A stretch of DNA of 64,000 nt, taken from Metridium senile (Eukaryota > Cnidaria > Anthozoa > Actiniaria > Metridiidae). Positions 34,901 through 45,900 of this stretch are shown in pieces. Numbering within the stretch: position 1 is the first letter of the stretch; each line of letters opens with the position of its first letter. Location of the stretch: the NCBI GenBank assembly GCA_949775045.1, contig OX459100.1, positions 5,927,462 to 5,991,461 of the forward strand. The letters run 5' to 3'. The notes under the pieces are model-generated. The model was not told where the DNA came from, did not search any database, and worked only from the letters and a program-made list of their open reading frames with translations. Both the position numbers and the translations under genes were made by a program.

Positions 34901-37396
34901 TATCATAATTGTCATTGACACAACCATTATCATAATTGTCATTGACACAATCATTATTGTAATCATTGTCATTGACACAATCATTATCATAATCATTGTC
35001 ATTGACACAATCATTATCATAATCAGTATCATAATTGTCATTGACACAACCATTATCATAATTGTCATTGACACAATCATTATTGTAATCATTGTCATTG
35101 ACACAATCATTATCATAATCATTGTCATTGACACAATCATTATCATAATCAGTATCATTTCCACAATCATTATCATAATCTTTGTCATTGCCACAATCAT
35201 TATCATAATACCTATTATAATGTATCACTATATAATTAATCATCATAATTTTATTATCAATCTATCATCATTATTTTTTTCATGCAAGGTTCCTCTTGGA
35301 TTGCTGTTCAAGAATGAAAATGTCAATGAGGAGATGATAGACATCCTACAAGTTCTTCATGATAAGTATCTGCCAATTAGTAAGAACATCCAAGGTGATG
35401 AAGAGGTTGTTGAGATAATGGAAAAGCTGTTTTTTGGTGGAGATGAACTAACAGATGAGCGGGCTACACACTCGAAGGATGCCAGATCTGATGGTGACAA
35501 CCAATTTGAACGTCTAGAGGGTTTCCTGTCCAAAGTAGAAGATTGGCATGCAGTGCGTATTTTATACCAGGTGATATTTTACAACTAGTATCTGGAAAGT
35601 TAACACATATTTTTTAACTACCTTCAAAGAAAAATCATATTTTGTCAGTGTTTTTGGACAATTACTATTTTGAAACTTCACAATTTTAGATTAATTTGAC
35701 ATAAATTGAAACTTAAAGTGAAAACACTAAAACCATGAAATACAAACAAAACAGTTTCTAACCAATAGTTTTTAATAAGTCACTATTTAGTCAGTATCAC
35801 TCATCCAGAAATTTGATTCTATTTCATGGATATAGTGTTTGCACTCTATCACCTTAAATTGTATGTTAACAGTAACCTTAATAACCACTTTAAGATATAC
35901 ACCTATTTCAATTAACATTGTCCATCTGGAATGGTTGATCTGATACAAATAGGAATTGTGGGAGTTCATTAAATTTCAAATACATTGTTTTAATCACACT
36001 TGAATGGTGCTGAATTACAGATAATAGTATTTCAGAAGTTAACATTAATATTCAAGTGTGATTATAATAGTACATTTACAGTTCAATGACCTCCCACAAT
36101 ATATCAGTCTCAGATCAACCATTCCAGATGGAAAACATTAATTGAAATAGGTGTATATTCAATTTTCAAGCCAATGATATTGTGTTTTGATCATTATAGG
36201 TCTTGTATGACATATTCTTCCGCCCTAACTCTGGTAATGATATTGGTACTATGTGCAGTAATATGAATGTTATTAACAATGTGAATGCTAAGACCACTAA
36301 CGTGTTGGATAATCTGAACTATTGTAAAGACTATGTCAATTTGGAGACTGATGCCTACATTGCTGCAGCAGTTCTTAAGTATTTCAGCATGGATTCACTA
36401 ACCACACCAGCAGAATCATTTATCCCTCCTAACATCTTACATACTAGCTCAAAAGAGATCAAGAGGAAATGGTTGCATCGACACATGGAAAAAATGCTTT
36501 TCAAATTTGTAATGACTGATCAGCAGAAAGAGTTGGATGGGATGAGAAACCAATTAATAGAGGCAAACCGTCCTAAGCCAGTGCCTAAATTTAGCTGTTT
36601 TGTCTGTGGTAAGGAATACACATATTTAAAATCCAGAGACAACCACATGAGAAAGGTACATCCTGATTCTGAGGGCCCAATTGAGTCAAGTGATCCATCG
36701 ACAAAGAAACCAGAACAACCTGATTCAAAAGAAAGAGATGATGTGTACAATTATGCAAGATTACGTCTTAGCATGGGTCTCTATCTAAGAAACTTTGATG
36801 ACTCTATAAAGGAGGGAGATGGGCTACGTACCCTTAGATGTTGGAAATTTGCCTTGTTATTGTACAGAGCAAACAACCACACTAAATATGCCCTTGCTGC
36901 TTTACGACTTCAGGCATTTACCCAAGCTATGCTATCTCCACGCCTTGCCCACACTCTGATGTGGAACCGGACAGTGAATAATAAAGGTGGTGTTGGCAAA
37001 AACATTCCTATGGACTTGAGATTAGAACACTTAAATAACCTTCTTAAGGGATTGCTAAAGCATCTAGGTCCAAACCTAACTGAAAGTGCAGCAAGCAGAT
37101 GCAGCAAGTCCATTGGTCACTTTGAGAGATTGTTGGACGCTGTTGATGATGACCTAAAATTAAACCGACCAACTGGGCATCACAAAGTGCAGAAGTCTGA
37201 AGCTGACTTCAAAGCACTTGTATCTCAGTTGGCATACAAAGCAGATGTGTTCAAAGATAATCCCTCGAGCGAAAGAGAGTACACAGTTTTGACAAATTTT
37301 AGACGTAACTTGTTGTCTGGTCTTGACTTTTCATCACTGAACAGGTGGATAACACAACACAAGAAAAACTTTTTCAAACAAGAACCCATTGTATGA
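31966..37396 (+). CDS. Transposon-encoded ZAD-like/C2H2/DUF6589-type protein, probable transposase, 5 exons
   Basis: Exons 31966-32466, 32990-33472, 33832-34608, 35289-35570 and 36200-37396, all joined in phase 0, give 1,079 residues without a break. The N-terminus has a C2-C2 zinc-finger pattern (CRLCNINV near residue 25, ICSKCKRTFEKLE near 80) like insect ZAD domains, probably for dimerisation or DNA contact. The middle has QLTGDNLDLLIK, then NNSIHWFNLNGVLNRI. Exon 5 opens with LYDIFFRPNSGNDIG and contains one C2H2 finger (FSCFVCGKEYTY then HMRKVH) followed by a helical C-terminus. The GDNLD and LYDIFFRP regions are what I recognise as DUF6589, a family expanded in cnidarians and fungi. No enzymatic role is established to my knowledge. 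Transposase is inferred from its position inside exact terminal repeats. I cannot name a catalytic DDE triad. Confidence 0.85.
34034..34062 (+). repeat. Internal copy of the transposon tip inside transposase exon 3
   Basis: 29 bp matching 27 of 29 positions of the right tip of the transposon (42179-42207), starting CCCCTCTAGAGCC and ending GGGTA. It is in frame, encoding PLEPLEPWV where the true tip would read PLEPLEPRV. Confidence 0.85.
34690..35215. repeat. ATTGTCATTGACACAATCAT minisatellite in transposase intron 3
   Basis: Units of 15-18 bp (CATTGTCATTGACACAATCATTATCATAAT) are arranged in a higher-order block of about 120 bp repeated three times. Long ORFs on both strands here are artefacts of the repeat. 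It ends about 70 bp before the exon 4 acceptor. Confidence 0.95.
35900..36153. mobile_element. MITE with CACCTATTTCAATTAA ends, TA target, transposase intron 4
   Basis: The arms CACCTATTTCAATTAACATT and the pair CATCTGGAATGGTTGATCTG/CAGATCAACCATTCCAGATG are inverted. TA flanks both ends. A solo end occurs near 12155, and the ends resemble 48775-48917. It is a Tc1/mariner-style non-autonomous element nested inside the large transposon. Confidence 0.8.
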
Positions 37397-39205
37397 CAGT
37401 GAACTGTTTTATTTATTAATTTTATATAGAAGATATACAAGGAAATATTGGAATTTTTGATATGTGAAAGAAATTATTATTCTAACCACTCCAGTAATTT
37501 CATGTTGAGCATTATGTTTATTACCTTTTAATATTGCTTGTTCAAGTTTATTTCAGTATTATCAGCCCTTTAAACTGAAATTGCACTGTGTAATACAATT
37601 ATAAAAAAATATTTTCCATTTGAAATGCATTTTATTAAGCTTCTTCCAATGTGAAGTACAATATATTGAATTTACTACTATTCCCAAAAAAATATTTTTG
37701 GATTTGTGATAAGATATATAACTGTTAACTAACAGTTTTTTTTAATTGTATTTGGTTATTTACAATTAACCATACATTTACCGGTAGTGTACATACAATA
37801 TATAATATTCACTATCATTGAACAATTATTAGTAATACATCAATCAAATAAATGCCAATTTGTATTTTGATTAAAATTATTGCTTGCTGTGCTGTACATT
37901 GTCACTTGGAGTATATAAAAATGTTGAAAACTTCATGAGAACAAACGGTATAACTGCATTAGTAATTCTTACAACCAAGTACTATTAAGAACCCTATTAG
38001 AAATCACACATTGTTGGTGCTGACAAATACTTTATATGAGTACATGGCATTTCTTGTATGTTGATCAAATATGCCAATTTGTATTTAATTAAAAATTTAA
38101 AACTTGCTTGTGTGCAGTCCTTAAGCATTCTCTTAACAGTTCTCTCATGTTGACAACCCATGGATGCTTTATAAATATACACATCACACATATTGTATTA
38201 CTCTAGAGTGCATTTAGTAAAAGCGTGAAACACTATTTTGTACTATTTTATGCTAATTCTTTTGTTTTCTATTTTTCAACTAGAACTATTTTGCACAATT
38301 TAGTAATTAGTGTTTCACGCTTTTACTGAATGCACTCTACTAGGTTTTTGCTAATTCTATTGTTAAGTTAGCAACTCAATTTGCCAATTTATACCGTTTG
38401 TAAAATATATCTGTGTCTCAACAAGATTGGTTATTTTGGAATATACTTAAATGTGAATATATTACAGTAAAAACCAGCATATGACCAGGTTAAGGACCAC
38501 TAGGCTAAAAATCTAGACTGGTTCTTATATGAAAGGTTTCAAGATTTATTTGGTCATTTGAAAAATACACTTTGAGTCTGAATATGACCAAATTTAAAAT
38601 CAATGAAAAAAAAAATGTTTTACAAATGTTTTATCAGTTATTTTTCAATGAGAATACATTCATCATTCAGATGCTTCTACATAACAATTTATATAACATA
38701 AAAAAAACTATATAAGGGAAATTGTTTTTGCTTTGTAAATAAGAACCATTTAAGAACCACCTTATCCTAATTCCTCACTAAATACCAATTATATAAGAAT
38801 CACTTACGCCTAACCTTGAAAAATAGTGCTTCTAATATGCAGGTTTTTACTGTACTTAATACCATGTAGTAGCTGCAATTTAAATAACCAACTTGAATAA
38901 CCATTGTTCTTGACTCACTGGCCTCTCATTCATGTAAAAACTCCATTGTATTCCATCATGAACACAAAGCTTGTCAGTCAAGAACAATAGCAGGCCGTCA
39001 TATTTCGATTTGGTCTATTAGTACAATATAAAAATAGCAAACGTTGCAATTAGAGTACAAACATTAAAAGCGGGGAACATAATTAGTACTAAATAGTGAA
39101 ATTTTTGGTTAATTATATTGTTTTCTATTGTTTAATTATCACTAATTAGTACTACTTGTTTCACGGGTATGATATTTGTACTCTAGCTTTATAAACCTTA
39201 GTGTA
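37397..39205. other. Intergenic region between the convergent transposon genes, with two nested MITEs
   Basis: AT-rich and without a gene. It holds a palindrome at 38207-38338 (AGAGTGCATTTAGTAAAAGC mirrored) and a TA-flanked element at 38465-38852 with CAGTAAAAACC ends, the same end type as 53468-54057. Polyadenylation signals for both genes are presumably here. Confidence 0.7.
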
Positions 39206-41979
39206 TCAAACATGTAACTCCATAATACCTGATAACTCTGTCATATCTGAAGCCACAGAACCATCAGAATCACTTTCACTGTCTGATTCATAATAACCTC
39301 CAAATGCATAGTCAATATCCATATTGATGTTATCATCATCCTCTGCAATTTCAGACTCCATGTTAAGTTCAAAGTCCTCAAATACATCTCTAATCATGTA
39401 CAAAATTTTAACAGCTTGTGATTTCTTAAATACTGGAGTAAGTTCAATTAAGTCATCTAAGTTGAAAATGCTCTTGGCATTTTTAATCACACTCTTGATA
39501 AGGGAATCAGTAAATCCGGTTGTTGCTTCAGACGACAAAACATAAGCTGGACAATTCAATTCCAATTGTTTTTTATGGTCAGTCAAAAGTTCTCTCAGTT
39601 CATCTTTTTGCTGTTTTGTTACTTTCCTTTTGGTAATTGGTTTTTGTGTAGAAGGTATATTAGCAAATACGGGAACTTCAATATTACACTTGCCATCAAA
39701 ACAGTTACATTGTTCATGACATATTATGCAGCAGTCGTGACCTGCCTGCAATTCACTTCTTTTGACATCCTCCCCAAAGTCTTTGAGCAGTATTTCTCTA
39801 AGGCATTTGCCAACAGTATTAGTAGCATATTCTTTCATGGATGGGGAACATTTCTTGAGATGGATACCTGCATAAAATAATAATGACTTTGCAGGATTTC
39901 CATCTCGACCAGCTCTTCCCATCTCTTGTACAAAGTCATCCACTTCACGGGGTGGTCCATAATGAATAACATTGCGTACATCCTTCAGGTTGACACCCAT
40001 TCCTAAGGCTGTTGTTGCAAATACAACCCTACATATACCATCTGTATTAAACAGAGACTCTGCAACAGTTTCTTTGTGTTTGGGCAAGGTGTTAGCATGG
40101 TACATTGCAATTAATGAATTTTGGCAAACTTGCTTTGCACCTTCTGGGAAAAATGCCTTTTTCCCAAGTTCATACTTAAAAAATTGATATAGTTTTCCAC
40201 AATGCTTTTGCGATTTGCAATATACTATAGTTCTTGGAGTGGTGTTTCTTTCATCTCTAAGAATATCTACCAACCACTGAAAACAATCCAATGTCTTATT
40301 CACTTTAGTCTTATACAAATAAATATTTGCACGATCCGGACTGACAGTTATCTGATGTGTATCTGGCTTTAAACCCAGGCCTTCAATGGTGTCCTTCCTG
40401 ACTTCTGCTGTGGCTGTTGCAGTCAAAGCTAGCACTGGACAACCAGCAGGCAACAGAGACCTTACTTCTCCAAGCCTGAAGAAGGATTGTCTAAAGGCAG
40501 CCTTTTTCTCCTTGGCATTTCCTTTTCCCCTTGAAAATAAAGCATAGATAAAGAGACATAAGTAAAAGAACATAGTTTAAAATGATATAATGTGAGTTGG
40601 TGGAAATGAAACATGCTTAAAGTAAACTTAGGGTTGTGAGCATGTATGTAAAATCAATTCAAAATCAGTGGCAAAAAAAAAACATTTCTAAGTTAAGAAT
40701 CGACTTCTTAACTTGTTTAGTAGTTTTAATAAATTAAAACTAATAGGAGTTGATTCTTAAAAGAAGTGAATTAGAACTAATAAATACTTTTATACTGATT
40801 TGTGTGGATTTACTACGATTAAAAGTTTAATTTAGTTTGATTTGTGTGGATCAAGGTTTAAAGTTTAAGTAATTTATACGTTTTTTTATACAGTGTGCTC
40901 CATGTTCTCGACGTCAAACAACACAGTCCAATTTAAAGTGAAGTTATTGTGTTTGTATCGGTGAATCCAATAAAATTATCTGATAAGTTATGATAATAAT
41001 CAACTATGTTTTGTTAATGTAAGTAAACTAATCGGAAAAATCAAAATGTTTTGAGGTTTTTAGTTGTTATTTACTGTCGGTTGATCCGTTACAGAATGCG
41101 TTGCTCTTTTATTAAAACTTGTAGTTCAACTAAGTTATATAAAGTGCAATTCAAACTTACCACTTAGGAACTACATGTGCCTCATCTGTTACAAGACCAA
41201 ATAACCGTTCCTGGTATACAGGAGATTTCAGCATTTCACGCCATTTTTGGTTCTCCACTATCGATTCAGGATTTGCGAATACAATGGAGAACTTGCCAAC
41301 TTTCACGTCCGCTTCAGCGACATTTTCATCAGAAAGCGAACACGATGAAATGCCAACAGCTTCCAATTCTTTCATGTGCGAAGAAATAAGCGAATTCAGC
41401 GGCCATACGACCACAATTATTGGCTTTGAGGGGTAATCAAAACCTGTCTTGCTTAAATAAGAAGCGACTCCAGGAACAGCTTGGAATATCAGCGATTTTC
41501 CGCTTCCTGTGAAGAAATAGAAAACGAGGCAGCGTGCTCTGTTGAGTTATAGAGCACGCGGGGATTTTAAGAAGACGAGCGAAGCGTTAGGAGAAGCACG
41601 ACGCGTAGCGGAGTGCTTCTCAGCGCTTCTCGAGTCTTCTTAAAATTCCCAAGTGCTCTATAACTCAACAGAGCACTGCTGCCGAGTTTTCTATTTCTTT
41701 TATAAAATATTCAGTAGTTAAAATCAAACAAATCGACGCTCCGTGTACTGTTGAGTTATAGAGAACGCTTCTCAGCCAATCAGAGCGCGTGATTTAAATC
41801 AAATATTTTATAATAGGCAATACAGCTATTACATCTCTCCTTTTAATAAAAGTCAAAAGGGCATCTTCTTGAACTTCTTTCATCTGCTGGACATTTGGGA
41901 AACTTTCGAGTGTATTCTCTACAGCTTTACGATATTCTTGAACAAACACTAGATCATCATCATTCACTTCGCTCGCCAT
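39206..41979 (-). pseudogene. Transposon-encoded RecQ-like superfamily-2 helicase, ORF interrupted in Walker A
   Basis: On the minus strand the ATG is at 41979. Coding pieces are 41979-41815, 41510-41161 and 40529-39206. The last junction is a clean intron (41160-40530, donor GTAAGT, acceptor TTCAAG). Motif I ends in TGSGKSLIFQ, motif Ia is VVWPLNSLIS, motif II is TDEAH, motif III ALTATATA, then VVFATTALGMGV (motif V) and VQEMGRAGRDG (motif VI). A Cys/His cluster (HDCCIICHEQCNCFDGKC) follows, as a zinc-binding element. The order is RecQ-like; I see no clear winged-helix or HRDC domain. Without the 304-bp insertion 41511-41814 the pieces would make 612 residues. The insertion falls between LP and TGSGK and has no GT-AG pair that restores the frame, so this copy is probably dead. 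A RecQ-type enzyme could unwind DNA during transposon excision or repair; that role is inferred. Confidence 0.82.
41511..41814. mobile_element. 304-bp hairpin-rich insertion splitting the helicase Walker A motif
   Basis: Flanking helicase sequence reads continuously across it (CTTCCTGT before, AGGCAATAC after), leaving at most one duplicated base. It contains a long palindrome (GAAATAGAAAACGAGGCAGC mirrored near 41680-41700, with AGCGTGCTCTGTTGAGTTAT arms) and then an AT-rich half ending ATATTTTATAA. A shorter relative is at 53063-53139. Lack of a clear duplication and the terminal hairpin recall Helitron-like non-autonomous elements; I do not see the canonical ends, so the class is open. Confidence 0.75.
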
Positions 41980-42101
41980 TTTGTTTGTGGAAACCGGTTT
42001 TATCACAAGGTGATAAAAATAACTCAGACTGACCAATGAGAGCGCAGTTTCTATCGGATCTTATTGAGAGCCAATCAAATGACGAGTACAGATTCTGTAC
42101 T

Positions 42102-42207
42102 CGCGAAAGTGAGATTCGTGCCTCGTGAGACCAGGGGCTCTCTCCGCCTTTCGCTCCCCGCCGTTGTCTCGCCCCAATCCCCTCTAGAGCCGCTGGAACC
42201 CAGGGTA
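42102..42207 (-). repeat. Right terminal inverted repeat of the 10.5-kb transposon
   Basis: Mirror of 31723-31828. It ends GGAACCCAGGGTA and is followed at once by the AGCGATAAA duplication. Confidence 0.95.
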
Positions 42208-42927
42208 AGCGATAAATTACCTTTACAAAAAATTTGTTTAAAATAGATCATATTTTGATAGAATTGAATCTTCTATTTGTCTTTTTATCAGACCTTTTCA
42301 TCCTAGAATACTCGGAAATCAATGTTGGAGAGATTGAAATCAATTTAAACCATTTTTCGGGCAGAAACTCTACTTACAAGTTTATTATCGCAGATCTGCA
42401 AATTTATGGACATTTCCTTGGAAATTCATTCATTTGATTTGACGTCCATCATAATCAAGTTTAGACGGCAATGTTTTATAATAAACATGCACGTGTGACT
42501 GAGAACAGCTGTAATGTTGGTATATCTGATGAGACAATTCACAACCTGAATGGAGGGAGAATTTTAGACCTTATTCAAGACAACTTTTAAGTTGGAATGT
42601 ATACTAGCTGGCCCTATTTTCACCACTTATAACTCTGCAGCAAAATGCTAGCTATTGTTATGCAAATAACCTAAATCTTGTGAAATCACCTTTATTCTTT
42701 GTTGTGTATCATTGCCACAGGCATTGGCAGGTATTTAAATCTCCTCGCACCAAAATACAGGGCTTTAGATGATTTCGACAACGCAGCTACATATAGCTAC
42801 ATAAAACAATTCCAATCTGTGACTTGCAACAATCTACTTTATTATTGCAGCTGAATATTGATTTTGTGTTTTTGTTGTTGTTGTTGTTTTTGACAGAATA
42901 AAATTAAGAGAAGTTGAATACTAAACT

Positions 42928-45900
42928 ATGGCATTAACCAGTGAAAGGCCAGAGAAACAGCCAGAGAATGGTGACCCTGACCTATTGCCTGTTATGCAGA
43001 TTGATTCACACCACGATGATGATCAGCACAACACAGGTACATATTTAGCCTGCACAACAGTCGTTCTTTTGGGAAAAATTGGGTTTTGGGCTTCCTGTGT
43101 TTCTTGGGGTATCACGATAACACAGGAACCCCAAAATCTGATTTTTCCCCAAAACCCAAAAGAACACCTGTTGTGCAGGCTAGTACATATTAGTAACTTT
43201 AGTAAACGTGGGTTTCCTTGAAATAGACCTAGTGACTTGCAATACTATTACTAACTTGCACTCTGAAGATGTGACAGCGATGTAAAAGAACCACACAAGA
43301 CATAACAAACCCTGACCTCCCTTATGCACCTATCATTGTTTTGCACCAACAGGGGGAGAGCGGGCAAAGCCGGGCTATTGAACATAAATGATCGATGTTT
43401 TTTGACAATTTCATCACAAAGTTCTTCGTCCACAACAGTAAATATATGAGTAAGTATATTAATTTGACGTCCCCAGGATACGAGCTTTTGACAAAGAGAT
43501 ATGAAAAATGTCAATAGCCCCTGGGTATGCCCACACTCCCCCCGTTGGAGCAAGACATTGATAGGTGCATTAGTGTCTGATTCGTACCAACACATACTAC
43601 TCTCGCTAACCTGCATTGTGAGGATGTAAGAGAACTATAAGATGTAACTAACCCTGTTGTGACTGGCTCACACTAACATGTACCAGATACCAGATTCTCA
43701 AATGTGCATCTTCATAATTTCCCCTTATTGCATATAAATTGCACATAATCATCATTATCATCATCACCACCATTATCATCAACATCATCATAATGGTTAT
43801 TTATCATATCATCATTACATTGTCATTATCATATCACCACCATCATACTGTCATCAGATACATTCATGTCATTATATTGTACCATCACCATCATTATCAG
43901 TTCAGAATCATCATAATGTCATGATCATTATTTATCACATCATCATTATATTGTCATTATCATATCATCACCACCATCCTACTGTCATCATCATTACATA
44001 ATTTATACCATTATCATGATATGATATGGTAGCTAATCACCTTTCCTGATCACCATAAATTATATTCAAATTTCCATTTCATACCTTATCACAGGTCCAA
44101 TGAATTGTTGTCATAAAGTCTTAACTCCAGATGTGAAAAAGCTCATACATCAAATGTTTCAGCTTGCATGGGCAGTTGTTGTCGGCAATTTATTTACGTT
44201 TCTTGTCAATACACAAAGTATCCTATTCTGTGGTCATCTTGGAGCAACAGAGCTAGCTGCAGGCTCTTTGAGTAACACTATTGTAATGATTTTTGGACTT
44301 TCGATAGCTGTTGGCATGGCCAGTGCACTAGATACACTGTGTTCCCAAGCATATGGTGCCAAGAACTTCAAAATGGTTGGTGCAGTGCTTCAGCGAGGGA
44401 TTTTAATTTTGGCAATAGCTGGAGTGTTTGTTTGTGGATTGTGGCTGGTAATCCAACATTTTTTACTCCTAATCGGTTTTGAGAGTCACATTGCAAAGTA
44501 AGTAAAGTAAAGATAAATGGAAACTAGCAAGTAAACTAGTATAGGCTGCGTCGGTGTTTGATATAAACGATAGGTAGTATTATAATGAAATTTGTAACAC
44601 CGTAAAAAAAGTAAAGTTAAGTTTAGTAAAGTTAAGTCAACATTTTTTACGGTGTTACAAAAACAATTACCTTAAGTAAATATTGGACTTGCTAGCATAT
44701 CATGTTCACGTTTTAAACACAAAGGCATTAAATCTAGTCAGTTGTAATTGGTTGGTAAAATAAAAATTAGTCAAAAGTAAAAGTAGACACCAAGGTTTGG
44801 TTTTTAGGATTATTTATCTTAGAGATTTTGGCTTCAAATGGAAGCCTTTACCAGGGACGTTCAGTCCACGCACTTTGAGCAATCAATATCCAGTGAAACA
44901 ATTGGCTAATAAATGATATATATAAATTGAGTCGGTGTTATTCCTAGGACAAATTCAAATTTCATAAGTGAGACTGCAAGTGAAGTTCTGTCCAAGAAAA
45001 GGAACAAAGACGAGAGTATGTTTTCCTTCTAATTTCATTCTTGTTGGGCTAAACGTTCACTCTGTCAATCTAAATCATCCCAGATTTTTGTGTTAGAGGA
45101 GAGGCTGTTTTACAGTTGATTTATTTTGACTGTTTGCTTGTTTGTTTTTCTTTTTTGATTTTGTTGTTTATTGTAGGATGGCAGATATGTTTATGATTAC
45201 AATGCTTCCCATGATTCCAGTAAGTATACGGCTTATGCAGTATGCATGCATGTACAACAAGGGGCGTAGCGTGGTCATTCTGACAAGTACGCACAGATAT
45301 GGATTTTTTACTTTTGAATACAAAAACATCTGGAAAATGATTAAAAAATATTTGAAAATTTCCGTCTCAAGTATGCATGTGCATATTTGCGTAATAGATG
45401 CTACGCCCCTGACAACATCACAATACTGATAATGGTATAGTTGGGTTGAATACACTTCGTAGTTTTAAGAAATTTAATTCCAGGCTTTTGGGTATAAGTG
45501 ACCAATCTTCAGGGAGGGATGTTACTTGACAAGAAGACTGTTGTATCTACGTAACCATAACAAACTAATAATTGTATGGTTTCAGAGATATAACTAATTT
45601 CTTGTCATTGTTAACATCCTTTGTACGCTTGTTGAAGCGGATTTGTTAAACTAGATAATCGGCACGTAAACCTTCAGCAAATTTTTTTTAGTGATCTCGA
45701 TTGGTGTATAGTTAATGATTGGGATAGCCCATATCTGACACCTTAGATATCAGTGATCAAATAAAACCAATCAAATTTTCTGATTTGTGTGGAAAGTCAC
45801 CTAGTGTGTTTGATCTTCTGTTTATAATAAGTAATTATGTACAGAAATAAGTTAATGGCAATCATCATAACATATCAATAACATCAATTAATGATATGTA

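Larger units (their letters stand above)
31723..42207. mobile_element. 10,485-bp DNA transposon carrying a DUF6589-type protein and a RecQ-like helicase
   Basis: Perfect 106-bp terminal inverted repeats (31723-31828 and 42102-42207) start TACCCTGGGTTCCAGCGGCT. AGCGATAAA lies immediately outside both ends (31714-31722 and 42208-42216), an exact 9-bp target-site duplication that defines the borders to the base. Inside are two convergent genes: on plus a five-exon ZAD-like/C2H2/DUF6589 protein (31966-37396), on minus a RecQ-like helicase (41979-39206). The terminal repeats are GC-rich (CGCCTTTCGCTCCCCGCC) in an AT-rich genome. Identical arms suggest a recent insertion. Pairing of a transposase with a helicase recalls the AcademH lineage; that match is from memory and unverified. 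Confidence 0.92.
31592..42522. mobile_element. Mariner-type MITE split by the 10.5-kb transposon
   Basis: The left part (31592-31713) carries CTCAGTCACACACGACAGTT, ATAAAACATTGCTGTCTAGA and GTGGACGTCAA. The right part (42217-42522) carries the mirror images ending TGTGACTGAGAACAGCTG, with TA next to both ends. The two halves were one inverted-repeat element of a few hundred bp before the large transposon inserted. The family has a complete member at 55829-56123. Confidence 0.75.

Noticed and set aside
31966..37396. Reading the DUF6589 protein as a host transcription factor (ZAD plus C2H2 finger)
   Set aside because: The gene lies between exact 106-bp terminal repeats with a 9-bp duplication, together with a helicase that has the same boundaries. 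A host role is less likely than a transposon one, although later domestication elsewhere is possible.
39206..41979. Host RecQ, BLM or WRN orthologue, or bacterial transfer
   Set aside because: It has spliceosomal introns, lies inside the transposon borders and lacks recognisable RQC and HRDC domains, and a second element nearby carries a similar helicase start.
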